From positions 1 through 5,160 of the forward strand of contig CAYFLR010000127.1 of the NCBI GenBank assembly GCA_964343805.1: 5,160 nucleotides of DNA. Direction: 5' to 3'. This document shows, piece by piece, positions 1-5,160 of this stretch (position 1 is its first letter; each line of letters begins with the position of its first letter). A program made the translations under genes and the position numbers. This stretch comes from CAYFLR01 sp964343805 (lineage in GTDB: Bacteria > Bdellovibrionota_B > Oligoflexia > CAYFLR01). Below the pieces are notes generated by a model. The model saw only the letters and a program-made list of their open reading frames with translations, was not told where the DNA came from and did not search any database.

Positions 1-533
1 ATTTCTAGATCCAGTAGGTCGCCCTCTTGGGTGGGCTGCTGGAAAGCTCTTAGGGAGAGATCTAAATAAGTTCTTGCCAATTGCATGGTTTCCACTCGAT
101 CTCCATTTTTAGTAGACAGTGAAGCCGCTAGGTAGATTCTTCTTGTTTGATGTTTTTGCATTCCTAGAGTTACACTCCAATCTGCATGTTGAATATGACA
201 TGCCAGATTCCATCTGTTTATATCCTGTATAAAATAGGGAGAGAGGTTAATTTTATAATTAAAGCTTTGACCTTGATAGTAAACCTTAATTCTAAGAAAC
301 TGGGAATAAGGGGTGGGTCTATTTTGCTCTAGATGTTGAATCTCTTCGTACTTTTGGTTTATATCGGCCAGAGGAGCCTTATCTGTTTTGGCTTCCTCAC
401 TGCTTTCAGAGCTCATTTGCGGCATGTTGTGATAGCCGGGTCCAATGACCGTGCCGCCGCCATTACCAAATAAAATGGTGGCGCTAAATAAGGTAAATAC
501 AAGACTTGTTAAAAAGAGGGTTTGGGTTTTCAT
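1..533 (-). CDS. Secreted protein, N-terminal part (runs off window), partner of TIGR02147 regulator
   Basis: I do not recognise a named family. The 177 visible codons start with ATG at 533 and stay open to the left edge. Residues 1-23 form a signal peptide: K2, then a hydrophobic stretch (LFLTSLVFTLFSATILFG). No Cys sits at a lipobox position, so signal peptidase I cleavage and a periplasmic or secreted location are likely. The mature N-terminus is glycine-rich (GNGGGTVIGPGYHNM, 23-37). An acidic, low-complexity stretch follows (about 41-70), then a globular part with beta-strand-like segments (RIKVYYQGQSFNYKINL at 81-97). The only Cys in the visible part is C112. The start overlaps the stop of the upstream regulator gene in ATGA, and GGAG (541-544) lies 7 bases before the ATG, so translation is probably coupled. 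As I recall, Gly-rich motifs of this NGGTVIG type occur in small exported proteins of Bdellovibrio; I cannot check this here. The function is unknown. Confidence 0.8.
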   Translation of the reverse strand, partial: MKTQTLFLTSLVFTLFSATILFGNGGGTVIGPGYHNMPQMSSESSEEAKTDKAPLADINQKYEEIQHLEQNRPTPYSQFLRIKVYYQGQSFNYKINLSPYFIQDINRWNLACHIQHADWSVTLGMQKHQTRRIYLAASLSTKNGDRVETMQLARTYLDLSLRAFQQPTQEGDLLDLE

Positions 534-1405
534 GATGTCTCTCCAACACTGTGACTAGGTGGGTTGTTTTTTAATAAAGAAAAAAGTTGAAAATTAAACT
601 GATATAGTTCTGTGCAATCTCCTTCTGAAAGAGTATCGATTAACTCCTTTTGGAACTTTTCAATACACTCGATTGCCTGTTGAAAGTTATTAGGGTTCAC
701 TGCCACCGTAAGGCTATTGATCCTGCGTTTTAAAAAGGCTTCCTTGCTGGTATCTTCAAATGCTTTAAGCCCTTTTTCGATCATAGTTTTATGGAAGGCT
801 CTCACTCCAGACTTAGAGGTTTTACTTTGAATCTCTAGCTTTTTATGAGTTTTCTCCCAACGATCACCGTTAATTTTTAAAAGTCCCAATCTTTCTAAAC
901 GCTCTACTGCATCTTGAACGGTGAACACTGGGATTCCTAACTGTTTACTGATCCATTTCGGATCGGGAACAAAATGGGCACAGGTGGTCAGATCTAAAAT
1001 AGGAAGATGATACCAACCGTGGAGCAGTTTGAAAGTTTCGGTGTCCAAATCAAAAAAGAGGTTGAACTTCTCTAGTGCCTGCTTTTTATTTGCGGGTTTT
1101 TCTTGGGTAGGGATTTGGAGTTTAGAAAGGGTCTCGCTGTCTAAATAATTCATAGAGCGTTCGAGAGCCACCGACTTTAAAAACTGTTGCTTCTGCTCTT
1201 CCTCCAAATGAAGCAAATGGCTAATTTGGATGGCTCTATTCATAGAGAGCTTTTTCTTGCCATTTAACAGAAGGCTGATAAAAGTCGGACTCACGCCCAT
1301 ATCTTTGGCAAAAGCTCGCATGGAATAGGCCGGATTACGCTCGATTTTACGCGAGAGTAAATCGCGTAAAAAGCGAATGGAAAATTGTTCTTCGTTGGTT
1401 TGCAT
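530..1405 (-). CDS. TIGR02147 family (DUF4423) putative transcriptional regulator
   Basis: A 291-aa protein at the usual size for the TIGR02147 family of Bdellovibrionota and Fibrobacter. The N-terminal part has the family opening FLRDLLSRKIERNPAYSMRA (12-31) and a Cro/XRE-like helix-turn-helix (about 28-54: SMRAFAKDMGVSP, then the recognition-helix region TFISLLLNGKKKLS). After a linker, the DUF4423 region (about 117-280) shows hallmark segments: FKLLHGWYHLPILDL (125-139), PDPKWISKQLGI (148-159, start of a winged-helix-like part), AVERLERLGLL (166-176) and ELYQFNFQLFSLL (266-278). The role is presumably DNA-binding control; targets and ligand are unknown for the family. A longer reading from TTG at 1486 exists, but that TTG lies in the probable -35 box. 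ATG at 1405 has AAGGGAG four bases upstream and starts just before the conserved domain. The gene overlaps the downstream secreted-protein gene by four bases. I infer a two-gene operon with local or autogenous control. Confidence 0.9.
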   Translation of the reverse strand: MQTNEEQFSIRFLRDLLSRKIERNPAYSMRAFAKDMGVSPTFISLLLNGKKKLSMNRAIQISHLLHLEEEQKQQFLKSVALERSMNYLDSETLSKLQIPTQEKPANKKQALEKFNLFFDLDTETFKLLHGWYHLPILDLTTCAHFVPDPKWISKQLGIPVFTVQDAVERLERLGLLKINGDRWEKTHKKLEIQSKTSKSGVRAFHKTMIEKGLKAFEDTSKEAFLKRRINSLTVAVNPNNFQQAIECIEKFQKELIDTLSEGDCTELYQFNFQLFSLLKNNPPSHSVGETS

Positions 1406-1409
1406 AAAG

Positions 1410-1416
1410 CTCCCTT
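1410..1416 (-). promoter_or_regulatory. Ribosome binding site of the regulator gene
   Basis: AAGGGAG on the minus strand, four bases before ATG at 1405. It supports this start over the upstream in-frame TTG at 1486, whose codon falls inside the predicted -35 element. Confidence 0.65.
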
Positions 1417-1458
1417 TTTTCTCCCTGACCAAAATATCAGGTTCGTTTCTAAAAAGGG

Positions 1459-1486
1459 ATTTAACAGCTCCCACGGGGGAAGTCAA
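1459..1486 (-). promoter_or_regulatory. Putative sigma70 promoter of the regulator/secreted-protein operon
   Basis: On the minus strand TTGACT (1486-1481, five of six matches to TTGACA) is followed after 16 bases by TTAAAT (1464-1459, four of six matches to TATAAT). Transcription would start near 1452, giving a leader of about 47 bases before ATG at 1405. The GAGGT repeat cluster (1491-1528) lies directly upstream of the -35 box. Confidence 0.5.
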
Positions 1487-1495
1487 TAGGGAGGT

Positions 1496-1524
1496 AAAAA
1501 TAGTGTTTACCTCTTGGTTAACAC
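1496..1524 (-). terminator. Probable rho-independent terminator after the lipoprotein operon
   Basis: On the minus strand GTGTTAACC (1524-1516) and GGTAAACAC (1511-1503) pair with a single A-A mismatch around the four-base loop AAGA. The sequence TATTTTTA (1502-1495) follows. It lies about 30 bases past the stop codon at 1557, where a terminator for the two-lipoprotein operon is expected. The stem is only moderately GC-rich, so strength is uncertain. The same arms belong to a GAGGT repeat cluster just upstream of the regulator's promoter, so an operator role is an alternative or additional reading. Confidence 0.5.
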
Positions 1525-1556
1525 CTCACTTTGAAAGAAGAAAGAGGGGAAGTAAA

Positions 1557-2659
1557 TTATTGCCAAATCCAAGTGTAATGGACAGAATTGATATGATAGC
1601 TAATGTCTAAAGAAAGCTCCTCGTAGCTGCAAGGAGTATCAAACTCGGTGAATATCTTGTTAAAAGCATTTGAGCTGGTAATGCAGTTGGATGAGAGTTG
1701 GTAATCACTGATCATATCGTCTGTTAGTGAAATATCTACTATGATCCCGGCAATGGAGTTTCCTTCGAATTTGTACCATTTGATCTGAATTTGACTCACT
1801 TCATTTTGATCATTGACCCTAATTTCCGGGACCGGTACTGGTAAAAAAGCCATGCGGGTGGCATCATATGGCCACTCTTGGACAATGTTGAATGCGGCTA
1901 AAATATTGTTATTTTTCTCTAAAACCCATTCACCTTGAGGAAAGTCACCAATAAAGCTGCCATAGGTGAGATAGCTTTGAGATAGACTGGCTTGCACAGA
2001 AGCATAGCTGGATTTTTTGCCATCTTTCATAAAAGAGTGGGTATTGTTGATTGCGGTTTCTGTCTCATAAGGTCCAAAAAGATGGCCCTCCATCCCCGTG
2101 ATGGTGGCTGGAGGGGAAAAGGAGATATGGAAGCCAGATTGAGTCGCTAAACCCGGATTAAAGTTTTGGCTGTTTTGCAGATCGCGATCTTCTGAAATCA
2201 GAGAAACTGACCAACTCCGATGATCTTCTTGTGGATAGATATGATAAGGGTCAACGGGAACTTTTATCAGTTGATCTTTTTTTAAATGCCAAAAAAAATC
2301 GAGTTCCATCAAATAGCTAGCCCCCGTTTGGGTATCTATACTGGTAAAGCTCTCTTTCATACTCTGAGTGATTAAATCACCTAAGGTAGGGGGAGCCGCA
2401 GTGCCCACAGGCCAACCAACGGTGGAGATGGTTTTAGGGGGGAGCAGTAGTTCAAACTCACTTTTTGAACAAATATTAGAGGTCAGATTTCTGGATGTAA
2501 CATTATTAGCCACCTTTTCATCATACCAATACATATCCACTTTGCCATCGGTTTCCAGGCTTTGATCATTTAAACATTTAGCCACTCGATCCTGACTGCT
2601 GCATTTATCATCTTGCCAACGGCCTTCCATCCCATGGAGTGGAGCTAACCTTCCATTTT
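1557..2659 (-). CDS. Lipoprotein gene, 3' part (continues from 2872 across the assembly gap)
   Basis: This frame is open from the gap edge (first complete codon at 2657) to the stop at 1557. It reads NGRLAPLHG before the internal ATG at 2630, so that ATG (357-aa version) is probably not the true start; I see no good ribosome site in front of it. Counting from that Met, Cys10 and Cys19 lie in GRWQDDKCSSQDRVAKC, followed by DMYWYDEKV (32-40). Together with C28 and C42 upstream of the gap this resembles a small Cys/Trp module seen in exported Bdellovibrionota proteins (from memory, unchecked). The remaining part (about 60-357) has no family I recognise. It looks beta-rich and globular with no membrane segment. 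C54, C316 and C334 could form disulfides after export. The sequence ends in aromatic residues (HYTWIWQ). Function unknown; it is coupled to the propeller lipoprotein, so a joint envelope role is likely. Confidence 0.75.
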
Positions 2660-2710
2660 NNNNNNNNNNNNNNNNNNNNNNNNNNNNNNNNNNNNNNNNN
2701 NNNNNNNNNN
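2660..2710. other. Assembly gap of 51 N inside the lipoprotein gene
   Basis: A run of unknown bases. The reading frames on the two sides agree only if the true length is 3k+1 (for example 49, 52 or 55), so 51 is probably an estimate or placeholder. Confidence 0.95.
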
Positions 2711-2872
2711 CTCTTGCCAGTCCTCAGATTCCCCATTCCATTCTAAACACACTTGAAGATCCTGTCCTTCACTCGAATAGATTCCCTGGCAACTTCCGGT
2801 GTATTCCCCCATCTTAGGAAGGTAATCGCAACTAGAGAATGTTAAGAAGAAGAGAATAACTAATGATCTCAA
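2711..2872 (-). CDS. Lipoprotein gene, 5' part with signal peptide (interrupted by the assembly gap)
   Basis: 54 visible codons starting with TTG at 2872. The start overlaps the stop of the propeller gene (TTGA), and GGGAG (2880-2884) lies 7 bases upstream, which supports this non-ATG start. Residues 1-14 are a short lipoprotein signal (R2, then LVILFFLTFSS) with the lipid-accepting Cys at 15 in TFSSC. Asp16 follows; in enterobacteria Asp at +2 retains lipoproteins in the inner membrane. The mature part begins with a Cys/Trp-containing segment (C28, C42, W45, W52). The coding sequence ends at the gap exactly on a codon boundary. If the gap were really 51 bases the frame would run into TAG at 2645-2647 after a 75-codon ORF. 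I think instead that this is the N-terminus of the protein encoded at 1557-2659, because that frame is open to the other gap edge and lacks a signal peptide and start of its own. Confidence 0.75.
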
Positions 2873-4716
2873 TGTGATGCTCCCACCATAAAACGAACTT
2901 GATAAGCCGTTCCTTCCTGTTCATGCCAGGTTAAGAAGAGCTTTCTCTTAAATTCTACCATTTCTGCTGAGCGTGCGTCCATGGTTCTATTCTTATTTAG
3001 ACCATCTAACTCATTGCCATCAACAAACTGCCACTCTGGCTGATTGCCATTCCAGGTGAGAGTAGCTAAGCGGATATGGTAGATACTGCCATCACTTTCA
3101 GTCCAACAGAGATAAGTCTTTCCTTGATAGGATAGAAGTCGGGGGCGAATAGCATTCTTTCGTGGATTGAAGTTTAAACCTGTATTTTGATTGCCATCTA
3201 TAAACTTCCAAGGACCTTCATCCTGTTTTATAAGTGATCTAATTTGAAACGCTTTTTCATTCCACTCTACAAAAGCTAAAATGAGTTTCCCTTCGGAACT
3301 CACAATTTGAGGGGTTCCTGCATGAGAGTCATTATTAAAGTTTAGACCAGACGGTTCATTGCCATCAGCAAATAGCCAATTGGGGTTCTCAAAGTTACCA
3401 TTAAATCTAAGAACTCTTATTTTATGGTCATTGTTACTTCCTCCCTCTGCAAAGGCCATATAGAGTTGGCCCTTATGTATCGTAAGGGCTTGTTTGGTTG
3501 ACCAATTACCTGCTTTATAATAGAGCCCTCGGTTTTGATTGCCCTCCATAAAAAACCATTGGGAGGTAGAAGATGTGAAAGACTTGACTCTCACCTTATA
3601 ATCAGCATCCCTGCCAGCCCCTGTGCCTTCATTCCAANNNNNNNNNNTGTTGCCGGCAAAGTGGTCGGCTCGGAGATTGAGACCGGTAGCCATCCCGCCA
3701 TCTATAAAATCCCACTTTGGCTGTTCAAGATCGCCGTTAAACAGAATCACTCTCACATGATCTAACTCACTTCCGGTCTCTTCTTCAAAAGCTGCATAAA
3801 GTCGGTTGTTAAACACAACCAAAGAAGGCTCTTCAGCCGTTTTCTGGGGGTTAAAGTTCAGTCCCTTTTCCTGTCCCCCATCTAAGAATCTAAATGAAGG
3901 ATTCTTAAAATCTTCATTCCAAACCGCTACCCTGATTTGATAGGCTGATCCATTATCTTCTTGCCAAATGGCAAAGAGGCGGTCTTGAAACACGGTGAAC
4001 TTGGGAAAGAAGGCATTTTTATTGGGATCCCGGTTAAGGCTACTAAAGTCCTCTGTTTCTAGGAATTGGAAATCCAGTTCACATGCAAGGCTAACTGATT
4101 CCATCTCTTTTTTTACAGTCCCCTTAAATGATCCTAGCTTACATTTCTGCCCAGAGGGAGATTGAAAGATCTCTACTTCGAACTGGGTTCCGAGTTCTTT
4201 TTCTTGGGAAAAGCGAAAAGAACCATTCTGCTTTAAAGTCAAAATTTCCTCATCAAGTTTTAAGTACAAATCCCCGTTTAATCCTTGTACAGAACCTTTG
4301 ATGGGAAAAAGATTGGATTTAGTAGTTGGTGGAGAACTATTCATAATAGGACTCTTATCTAACTGAGGGACTTTCAGTGGAGGGGGGGCTTTTTCATCCA
4401 AAACACTGACACTCTGAGTTTTTTGAGGAGCAGGAGGTTCAGTTTTTAATGCAGGAGACTCTGCCTCCGTTTTGGGGAGAGGTAAGGACTCTTTTGGGGG
4501 TTCTAACTTTTCAGCTTTCTTCTCCGTGGGTTGCTCTCTCTTTGGAAGAGGGGGTTTTTCTAAATCCTCAGGCAGTTTTTGAGGCGTTGGCATAGGGGAA
4601 GTGATATTTGCTTTAGGCTTCAATTGGTAGGAGATAGCTGATTCTTGATCTGCCCGCCTTTGGCACTGTACCAGGCTGACTATAAAGATTGCACTAAACA
4701 AAATGGGAAGCTTCAT
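2869..4716 (-). CDS. Lipoprotein with Pro-rich linker, beta-sandwich domain and seven-bladed beta-propeller
   Basis: 615 codons, ATG at 4716, with AAGG seven bases upstream. Residues 1-17 are a hydrophobic signal ending in SLVQC, with Cys18 as probable lipid site (Gln at -1 is atypical, so plain secretion is possible). Residues 34-135 are a Pro/Lys/Glu-rich, probably extended, linker. Residues 138-213 (PIKGSVQGLNGDLYLKL to SVSLAC) match a widespread small beta-sandwich module of exported bacterial proteins, with the usual Cys pair (C192, C212). Residues 225-615 hold seven repeats of about 60 residues with consensus GLN-(~22)-LY-x-A-W/F-x-E-(~7)-IRV-(~10)-W-x-F-x-DG. This is typical of sialidase-like or lectin-like propellers whose repeats read 'YVAWSE..IRVA'. 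The segment LDFQFLE (214-220) supplies the strand missing from the last repeat. Ligand and function are unknown; adhesion or envelope protein binding is inference. Ten N interrupt repeat 3. It is the first gene of the operon. Confidence 0.85.
   Translation of the reverse strand: MKLPILFSAIFIVSLVQCQRRADQESAISYQLKPKANITSPMPTPQKLPEDLEKPPLPKREQPTEKKAEKLEPPKESLPLPKTEAESPALKTEPPAPQKTQSVSVLDEKAPPPLKVPQLDKSPIMNSSPPTTKSNLFPIKGSVQGLNGDLYLKLDEEILTLKQNGSFRFSQEKELGTQFEVEIFQSPSGQKCKLGSFKGTVKKEMESVSLACELDFQFLETEDFSSLNRDPNKNAFFPKFTVFQDRLFAIWQEDNGSAYQIRVAVWNEDFKNPSFRFLDGGQEKGLNFNPQKTAEEPSLVVFNNRLYAAFEEETGSELDHVRVILFNGDLEQPKWDFIDGGMATGLNLRADHFAGNXXXXWNEGTGAGRDADYKVRVKSFTSSTSQWFFMEGNQNRGLYYKAGNWSTKQALTIHKGQLYMAFAEGGSNNDHKIRVLRFNGNFENPNWLFADGNEPSGLNFNNDSHAGTPQIVSSEGKLILAFVEWNEKAFQIRSLIKQDEGPWKFIDGNQNTGLNFNPRKNAIRPRLLSYQGKTYLCWTESDGSIYHIRLATLTWNGNQPEWQFVDGNELDGLNKNRTMDARSAEMVEFKRKLFLTWHEQEGTAYQVRFMVGASH
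2880..2884 (-). promoter_or_regulatory. Ribosome binding site deciding the TTG start at 2872
   Basis: GGGAG on the minus strand, seven bases before TTG at 2872 and within the last codons of the propeller gene. Together with the TTGA stop/start overlap it indicates translational coupling of the two lipoproteins. Confidence 0.6.
3638..3647. other. Assembly gap of 10 N inside propeller repeat 3
   Basis: Ten unknown bases. The frame is kept across them. Repeat 3 is nevertheless about nine residues shorter than its neighbours exactly at this point, so the true gap is probably near 37 bases. Confidence 0.95.
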
Positions 4717-4725
4717 AAGAGAACC

Positions 4726-4755
4726 TTTTCAAAAAGATGTCACATCTGTTAGAAT
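4726..4755 (+). promoter_or_regulatory. Possible promoter of the divergent TIM-barrel gene
   Basis: On the plus strand TTTTCA (4726-4731, four of six matches) is followed after 18 bases by TAGAAT (4750-4755, five of six matches), giving a leader of about 55 bases. Its -10 overlaps the -10 of the minus-strand promoter, so the two would compete. Other AT-rich candidates further right cannot be excluded. Confidence 0.3.
4735..4747. promoter_or_regulatory. Candidate operator: 13-bp palindrome AGATGTCACATCT
   Basis: Perfect 6-bp arms around a central C, extended outward by two further matching A/T pairs after one mismatch (19 bp in all, 4732-4750). It begins six bases after the minus-strand -10 box, at the expected transcription start of the lipoprotein operon, which is a common position for a repressor site. 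It also lies between the possible -35 and -10 of the divergent plus-strand gene. Alternatively it forms a small hairpin at the 5' end of the mRNA. The binding protein is unknown. Confidence 0.45.
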
Positions 4756-4783
4756 TATACGAGTTTTTATATAGGTTATGCAA
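4754..4783 (-). promoter_or_regulatory. Sigma70 promoter of the two-lipoprotein operon
   Basis: On the minus strand TTGCAT (4783-4778) is followed after 18 bases by a perfect TATAAT (4759-4754). The start would be near 4747, giving a leader of about 30 bases to ATG at 4716. The surrounding sequence is AT-rich. Confidence 0.6.
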
Positions 4784-4816
4784 AATAATAATCATCCTAG
4801 GTAACTGAGGAGTCGT

Positions 4817-5160
4817 ATGCAATTTACCGTGTGCACCACCGGAAGTCCTGACGAAAGAGAATTTATAGAAAAATATCAAGCACGTAGTATTGGGCTGGAA
4901 CTTCAAGGCTATGGTTTTAGCGTTAAAAAACCTGAGCTATGGGATCAAATAAGACAATACCACCGTGAGGTACTCCGTGAGCAGAGGCCAGAGTCCTTGG
5001 TGATTCATGGTCCTTTTATAGGCATTATGTATGGGCATCTAGATCCATTGCTCGCTGCCGGGGTCCAAGCTAGAATGGACGCCTTCTATGAGGTAGTTAA
5101 AGAGTTAAAGCCGGATAAGGTGGTTTTTCACACTGGACATTACGGTCTGTTGGGACAGCC
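4817..5160 (+). CDS. Sugar phosphate isomerase/epimerase-like TIM-barrel protein, N-terminal part
   Basis: 114 codons are visible and the frame runs off the right edge. ATG at 4817 has GAGGAG (4807-4812) four bases upstream, and an in-frame TAA at 4802 bounds the start. The sequence fits the xylose isomerase-like TIM barrel / AP endonuclease 2 superfamily (PF01261). A Glu lies on an early strand (IGLELQGYGF, E28). A His ends a hydrophobic strand (LVIHGPF, H64), and a second His pair ends the next (KVVFHTGHYG, H105 and H108). These positions match metal- and substrate-binding residues of the superfamily, between amphipathic helices. There is no signal peptide, so it is probably cytoplasmic. 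The exact reaction (sugar isomerisation, epimerisation or another metal-dependent hydrolytic activity) cannot be told from the N-terminal half. It is divergently transcribed from the lipoprotein operon and shares the 100-base control region; no functional link is evident. Confidence 0.8.
   Translation, partial: MQFTVCTTGSPDEREFIEKYQARSIGLELQGYGFSVKKPELWDQIRQYHREVLREQRPESLVIHGPFIGIMYGHLDPLLAAGVQARMDAFYEVVKELKPDKVVFHTGHYGLLGQ

Larger units (their letters stand above)
2872..4044 (-). repeat. Seven tandem ~60-residue propeller repeats within the lipoprotein gene
   Basis: Repeat starts on the minus strand are 4044, 3864, 3684, 3528, 3348, 3180 and 3003. Lengths are 60, 60, 52 (contains the N gap), 60, 56, 59 and 44 residues. 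Each ends in a W/F-x-F-x-DG or EG box except the last, which stops after IRF. The repeats are clearly related in protein sequence but diverged in DNA, with only short shared words such as TTGCCATC on the plus strand. They are therefore old duplications rather than a recent expansion. Confidence 0.8.

Noticed and set aside
1406..1486. 27-residue N-terminal extension of the regulator from TTG at 1486
   Set aside because: The TTG forms part of the likely -35 box. The added residues precede the conserved family start, and ATG at 1405 has a better ribosome site.
1377..1610. Plus-strand ORF of 77 codons over the regulator start and intergenic region
   Set aside because: It is antisense to a well-supported gene and its promoter region, has no ribosome site, and its protein is not domain-like.
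2368..2565. Plus-strand ORF of 65 codons
   Set aside because: It lies entirely antisense within the lipoprotein gene, with no start signals of its own.
2645..2659. Stop TAG at 2645 as evidence of a short 75-aa lipoprotein or a frameshifted pseudogene
   Set aside because: The frame shift coincides exactly with the N run and the other frame is open to the gap edge, so a wrong gap length explains it without mutation.
3535..3765. Plus-strand ORF of 76 codons crossing the 10-N gap
   Set aside because: It is the complement of propeller repeats, and its length is an artefact of reading through N.
2872..4044. CRISPR-like or recent tandem DNA repeat
   Set aside because: The periodicity of about 180 bases is in the protein sequence; DNA copies are strongly diverged and no constant short repeat with unique spacers exists.
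4735..4747. CRP/FNR binding site, suggested by the TGTGA/TCACA words in the palindrome
   Set aside because: The half-sites overlap with a one-base centre, whereas CRP/FNR sites need a spacing of several bases between half-sites.
4694..4906. Minus-strand ORF of 70 codons between the divergent genes
   Set aside because: It crosses the promoter region and the start of the TIM-barrel gene, overlaps the propeller gene start, and its composition is not protein-like.

Overview
The window looks like a piece of a draft (contig- or metagenome-type) assembly from a predatory or free-living member of the Bdellovibrionota. The main evidence is a TIGR02147/DUF4423 regulator, a family known mostly from Bdellovibrio-like bacteria and Fibrobacter. 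Supporting signs are moderate-to-low GC, several exported proteins and lipoproteins of lineage-restricted type, and Gram-negative style lipoboxes. Two N runs (2660-2710 and 3638-3647) are assembly gaps. Both fall inside genes and both appear to have the wrong length.

Layout. (1) 1-533, minus strand: the start of a secreted protein that runs off the left edge. (2) 530-1405, minus: a TIGR02147 family regulator, overlapping the secreted protein by four bases (ATGA), with its own sigma70-like promoter at about 1459-1486. (3) About 1496-1524: a hairpin plus T-tract, probably the terminator of the next operon upstream, embedded in a cluster of GAGGT repeats that could also be an operator. (4) 1557-2872, minus: one lipoprotein gene, interrupted by the 51-N gap so that it looks like two ORFs in different frames. 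Both sides are open up to the gap, and the true gap length should be 3k+1. (5) 2869-4716, minus: a 615-aa lipoprotein with a Pro/Lys/Glu-rich linker, a small beta-sandwich domain and seven ~60-residue repeats that read as a seven-bladed beta-propeller. It overlaps the previous gene by four bases (TTGA). (6) 4717-4816: a divergent intergenic region with a clear minus-strand promoter and a 13-bp palindrome at its expected transcription start. (7) 4817-5160, plus: the first 114 codons of a TIM-barrel sugar phosphate isomerase/epimerase-like (AP endonuclease 2 superfamily) enzyme that runs off the right edge.

How they work together. The propeller lipoprotein and the Cys-containing lipoprotein form one translationally coupled operon and probably act together at the cell envelope; their ligand is unknown. 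The regulator and the secreted protein form a second coupled pair. The TIM-barrel gene is transcribed away from these and need not be functionally related. No mobile element, CRISPR array, rRNA or tRNA is visible. The most interesting points are the propeller with N-to-C closure, the coupled regulator/exported-protein cassette, and the two gap-length errors that can be deduced from reading frame and repeat register.
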